From assembly GCA_937889645.1 (NCBI GenBank), contig CALBZE010000145.1, positions 1 to 8,942 on the forward strand: a DNA stretch of 8,942 nt, read 5' to 3'. Every line of letters starts with the position of its first letter. The first letter of the stretch is position 1. The notes below the pieces were generated by a model that was given only the letters and a program-made list of their open reading frames with translations, did no database searches and had not been told where the DNA came from. Below, one piece after another: positions 7,025-8,942 of the stretch. The stretch is from an uncultured bacterium. GTDB taxonomy: Bacteria; Gemmatimonadota; Gemmatimonadetes; Longimicrobiales; RSA9. Both the position numbers and the translations under genes were made by a program.

Positions 7025-7032
7025 TCGAAGCG

Positions 7033-7188
7033 ATGAGGCCAGACGTGGTGCACCCGCAGCACCCTGCGCATGACGACACGCGGACGACGCAAGAGCGGAC
7101 GACCTATCGGACCCCGTACGCCCCCCCGCGCCTCGAGTGCCTCGGTCCCTGGAAGGCGCTCACGCTCGCGGATTCCCATACGATCGAG
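7033..7188 (+). pseudogene. Lasso-peptide-type leader sequence (RiPP precursor-like), no stop of its own
   Basis: Starting from a well-placed ATG, residues 29-44 match the leader motif of lasso-peptide precursors, YxxPxLxxxGxxxxxT, at every fixed position: Tyr29, Pro32, Leu34, Gly38 and Thr44 (YAPPRLECLGPWKALT). In lasso peptides this motif is bound by the PqqD-like B1 protein, and the Thr is the penultimate leader residue. If cleavage followed Leu45, the core would start ADSHTIE, with Glu at core position 7, a ring size seen in lasso peptides. No stop codon follows; the frame stays open to 7533 through DNA that codes for the lipoprotein in another frame, giving an Arg-rich shadow. The end given here is where I judge meaningful sequence stops. 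No B, C or transporter genes are in the window. It is probably the front of a precursor gene joined to copy 4 by recombination. Confidence 0.5.
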
Positions 7189-8522
7189 CGCCCGGAGGCT
7201 CGGGCACCGGCTCCAATGGATCGTCGCGATCGCGCTCGTCGCCCTCGCGGCGTGCATCGACGAGCCGACCCGACCCGGCGCCCGCAACGCCGGCGACGAC
7301 ACCCGCGGCCCCGCGCCGCGCACCCTCGGCCTCGTCGAGATCACCATCTCCGGACTCGGCTCTGGGCAGGTGCGCTCGAGCGCGATCGGCGCCGCCACGG
7401 TCGAGGAACTGGACCGGCTGAGGGCAATGCACGACGCGGCCGGGACTGGCAACACTGGCGTAGCGGTGAGCGCCGCCGACCCCGGCGCCCGCTTTGCCTT
7501 CTCCCGCCCCTCGAACTCGGACGAGACCGGTAACGGCTCGATCCAGCTCGAGCTGGTCTCGACGGGCAGCTTCACCGACGGCGAACGGCAGAGCGGCGGC
7601 TACCGCTACCTCTACGCGACGTACCGCGTCCGTAACGCCCAGCAGGACGGCTCGCCCTACGACACGCCGCGGCGGAACCTGACGTTCTACGCCGTGAACA
7701 CGGAATCGACGATCGGGCACACGGCGATCTCGAAACTCAAGCGCTTCGATGGCAGCCCCGCCGACCCGGCCCTCGCCGCGCAGCTCATTCCCACCGGCGC
7801 CGTCACGCGCGATCTGGCCGGCAAGATCGTCTCGCTCGGCCCGGACGTGCTCCAGGTGATCACGGAGGACGAGGCCGCCCAGCTCCTCGAGAACGTCGCC
7901 CCGACGGGTATCCACGACGTCTTCCCGTACGGCTTCGTCGTGCGCAACCCGAACGACCGGGCGAGCCGCACGCTTCCGGCGAATCCGGCCGAGGACCGGT
8001 TCGACGGGATCGTCACCTTCGCCTACAAGGTCCCTCTGCAGGCGAACCCCGCGGACGATCCGTTCACCATCAGCCTCCTCTTCCTCGCCGTCGACGACGA
8101 CGTCGTCAGGATCACGCAGTCGCCGGAGGAGCGGACGCCGGTCGCCGCGGCGGCGTTCGAGGCCCGGGCGGCGTCGCTCGGCGCGGACGTCCTCACGATC
8201 CTCGGGCCCGGCGGGGTCGTCGGCGCCGTCGATCCCTCGTCGCACCGGGTCCTCTGCGACGTGCGCGTGGCGGGTACTGCGGGCGCCGGCGCCGTGACGA
8301 TCGGCGATGCGCCCGGCGTGGGACCATGGTTCGCGACACCGTTGGTGGACACTGCCCACACGATCCTGGCCACGACGCGGTTCCATATCGCGAGCTGCGC
8401 GAACATCCCCACGGTGAACAAAACGACCTTCGCCGTTCACGGCTTCTACAGCGGGCGCAACGCGGTCGACCCGTACGAGACCGCGGACGGCAGGATCGTG
8501 GGCGCTCCCGCGCCTCCGAACA

Positions 8523-8942
<420 letters not shown>

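Noticed and set aside
6706..7032. GTG-started frame leading into the leader-like ORF, and a hydrophobic reading around 6764-6810
   Set aside because: The GTG frame is Arg/Pro-rich without motifs. The stretch TVAVAYTLSGIVAAPVAG in another frame looks like a membrane helix, but it has no start, no homologous continuation and soon degenerates.

Overview
The window is very high-GC bacterial DNA. It holds a tandem, all plus-strand array of four paralogous genes for secreted lipoproteins. Each copy was built as a type II (lipobox) signal peptide, then a long conserved N-terminal region, then an Ig-like (SbsA/Big_5-like) segment, then a C-terminal run of FG-GAP/VCBS calcium-loop units (core GDxDGDGxxD, about 49 residues apart) that should fold as a beta-propeller. 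Short lipoproteins with 'C-x-D-E-P-T-x-P' just after the lipidated cysteine, together with a lasso-RiPP-type leader sequence, suggest Gemmatimonadota or a similar soil/sediment lineage. That is an impression from sequence style; no marker gene is present to confirm it.

Layout. Copy 1 (109-2310) is intact, with a consensus Shine-Dalgarno and five calcium-loop units. Copy 2 (2388-3445, decayed tail to 3552) follows after 77 bases with no visible terminator. Compared with copy 3 it has lost about 850 bases, which joins the N-terminal region to the propeller out of frame, and a further out-of-frame FG-GAP remnant follows its stop. A strong GC hairpin (3625-3662) probably ends this unit. Copy 3 (3942-6512) is intact and the best preserved, with seven evenly spaced units. 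It is followed by a roughly 520-base intergenic region holding a hairpin, a 27-base tandem repeat, a TetR-operator-like palindrome and a block also found upstream of copy 3. Copy 4 (7070 to the window end) is damaged at both ends. At its 5' end, a well-initiated frame at 7033 encodes an exact match to the lasso-peptide leader motif, and this runs out of frame into the lipoprotein. At its 3' end, a deletion of about 140 bases shifts the frame between the N-terminal region and the propeller, which continues past the window edge.

Copies 1 and 2 resemble each other most, as do copies 3 and 4, so the cluster grew by stepwise or block duplication. Nothing visible is an enzyme or transporter. The intact products are best read as outer-membrane or surface lipoproteins displaying a calcium-binding propeller. 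The most interesting points are the conserved N-terminal region that I cannot assign to a family, the two independent frame-breaking deletions at the same domain boundary, the shared upstream element of copies 3 and 4, and the lasso-leader-like sequence placed in front of copy 4.
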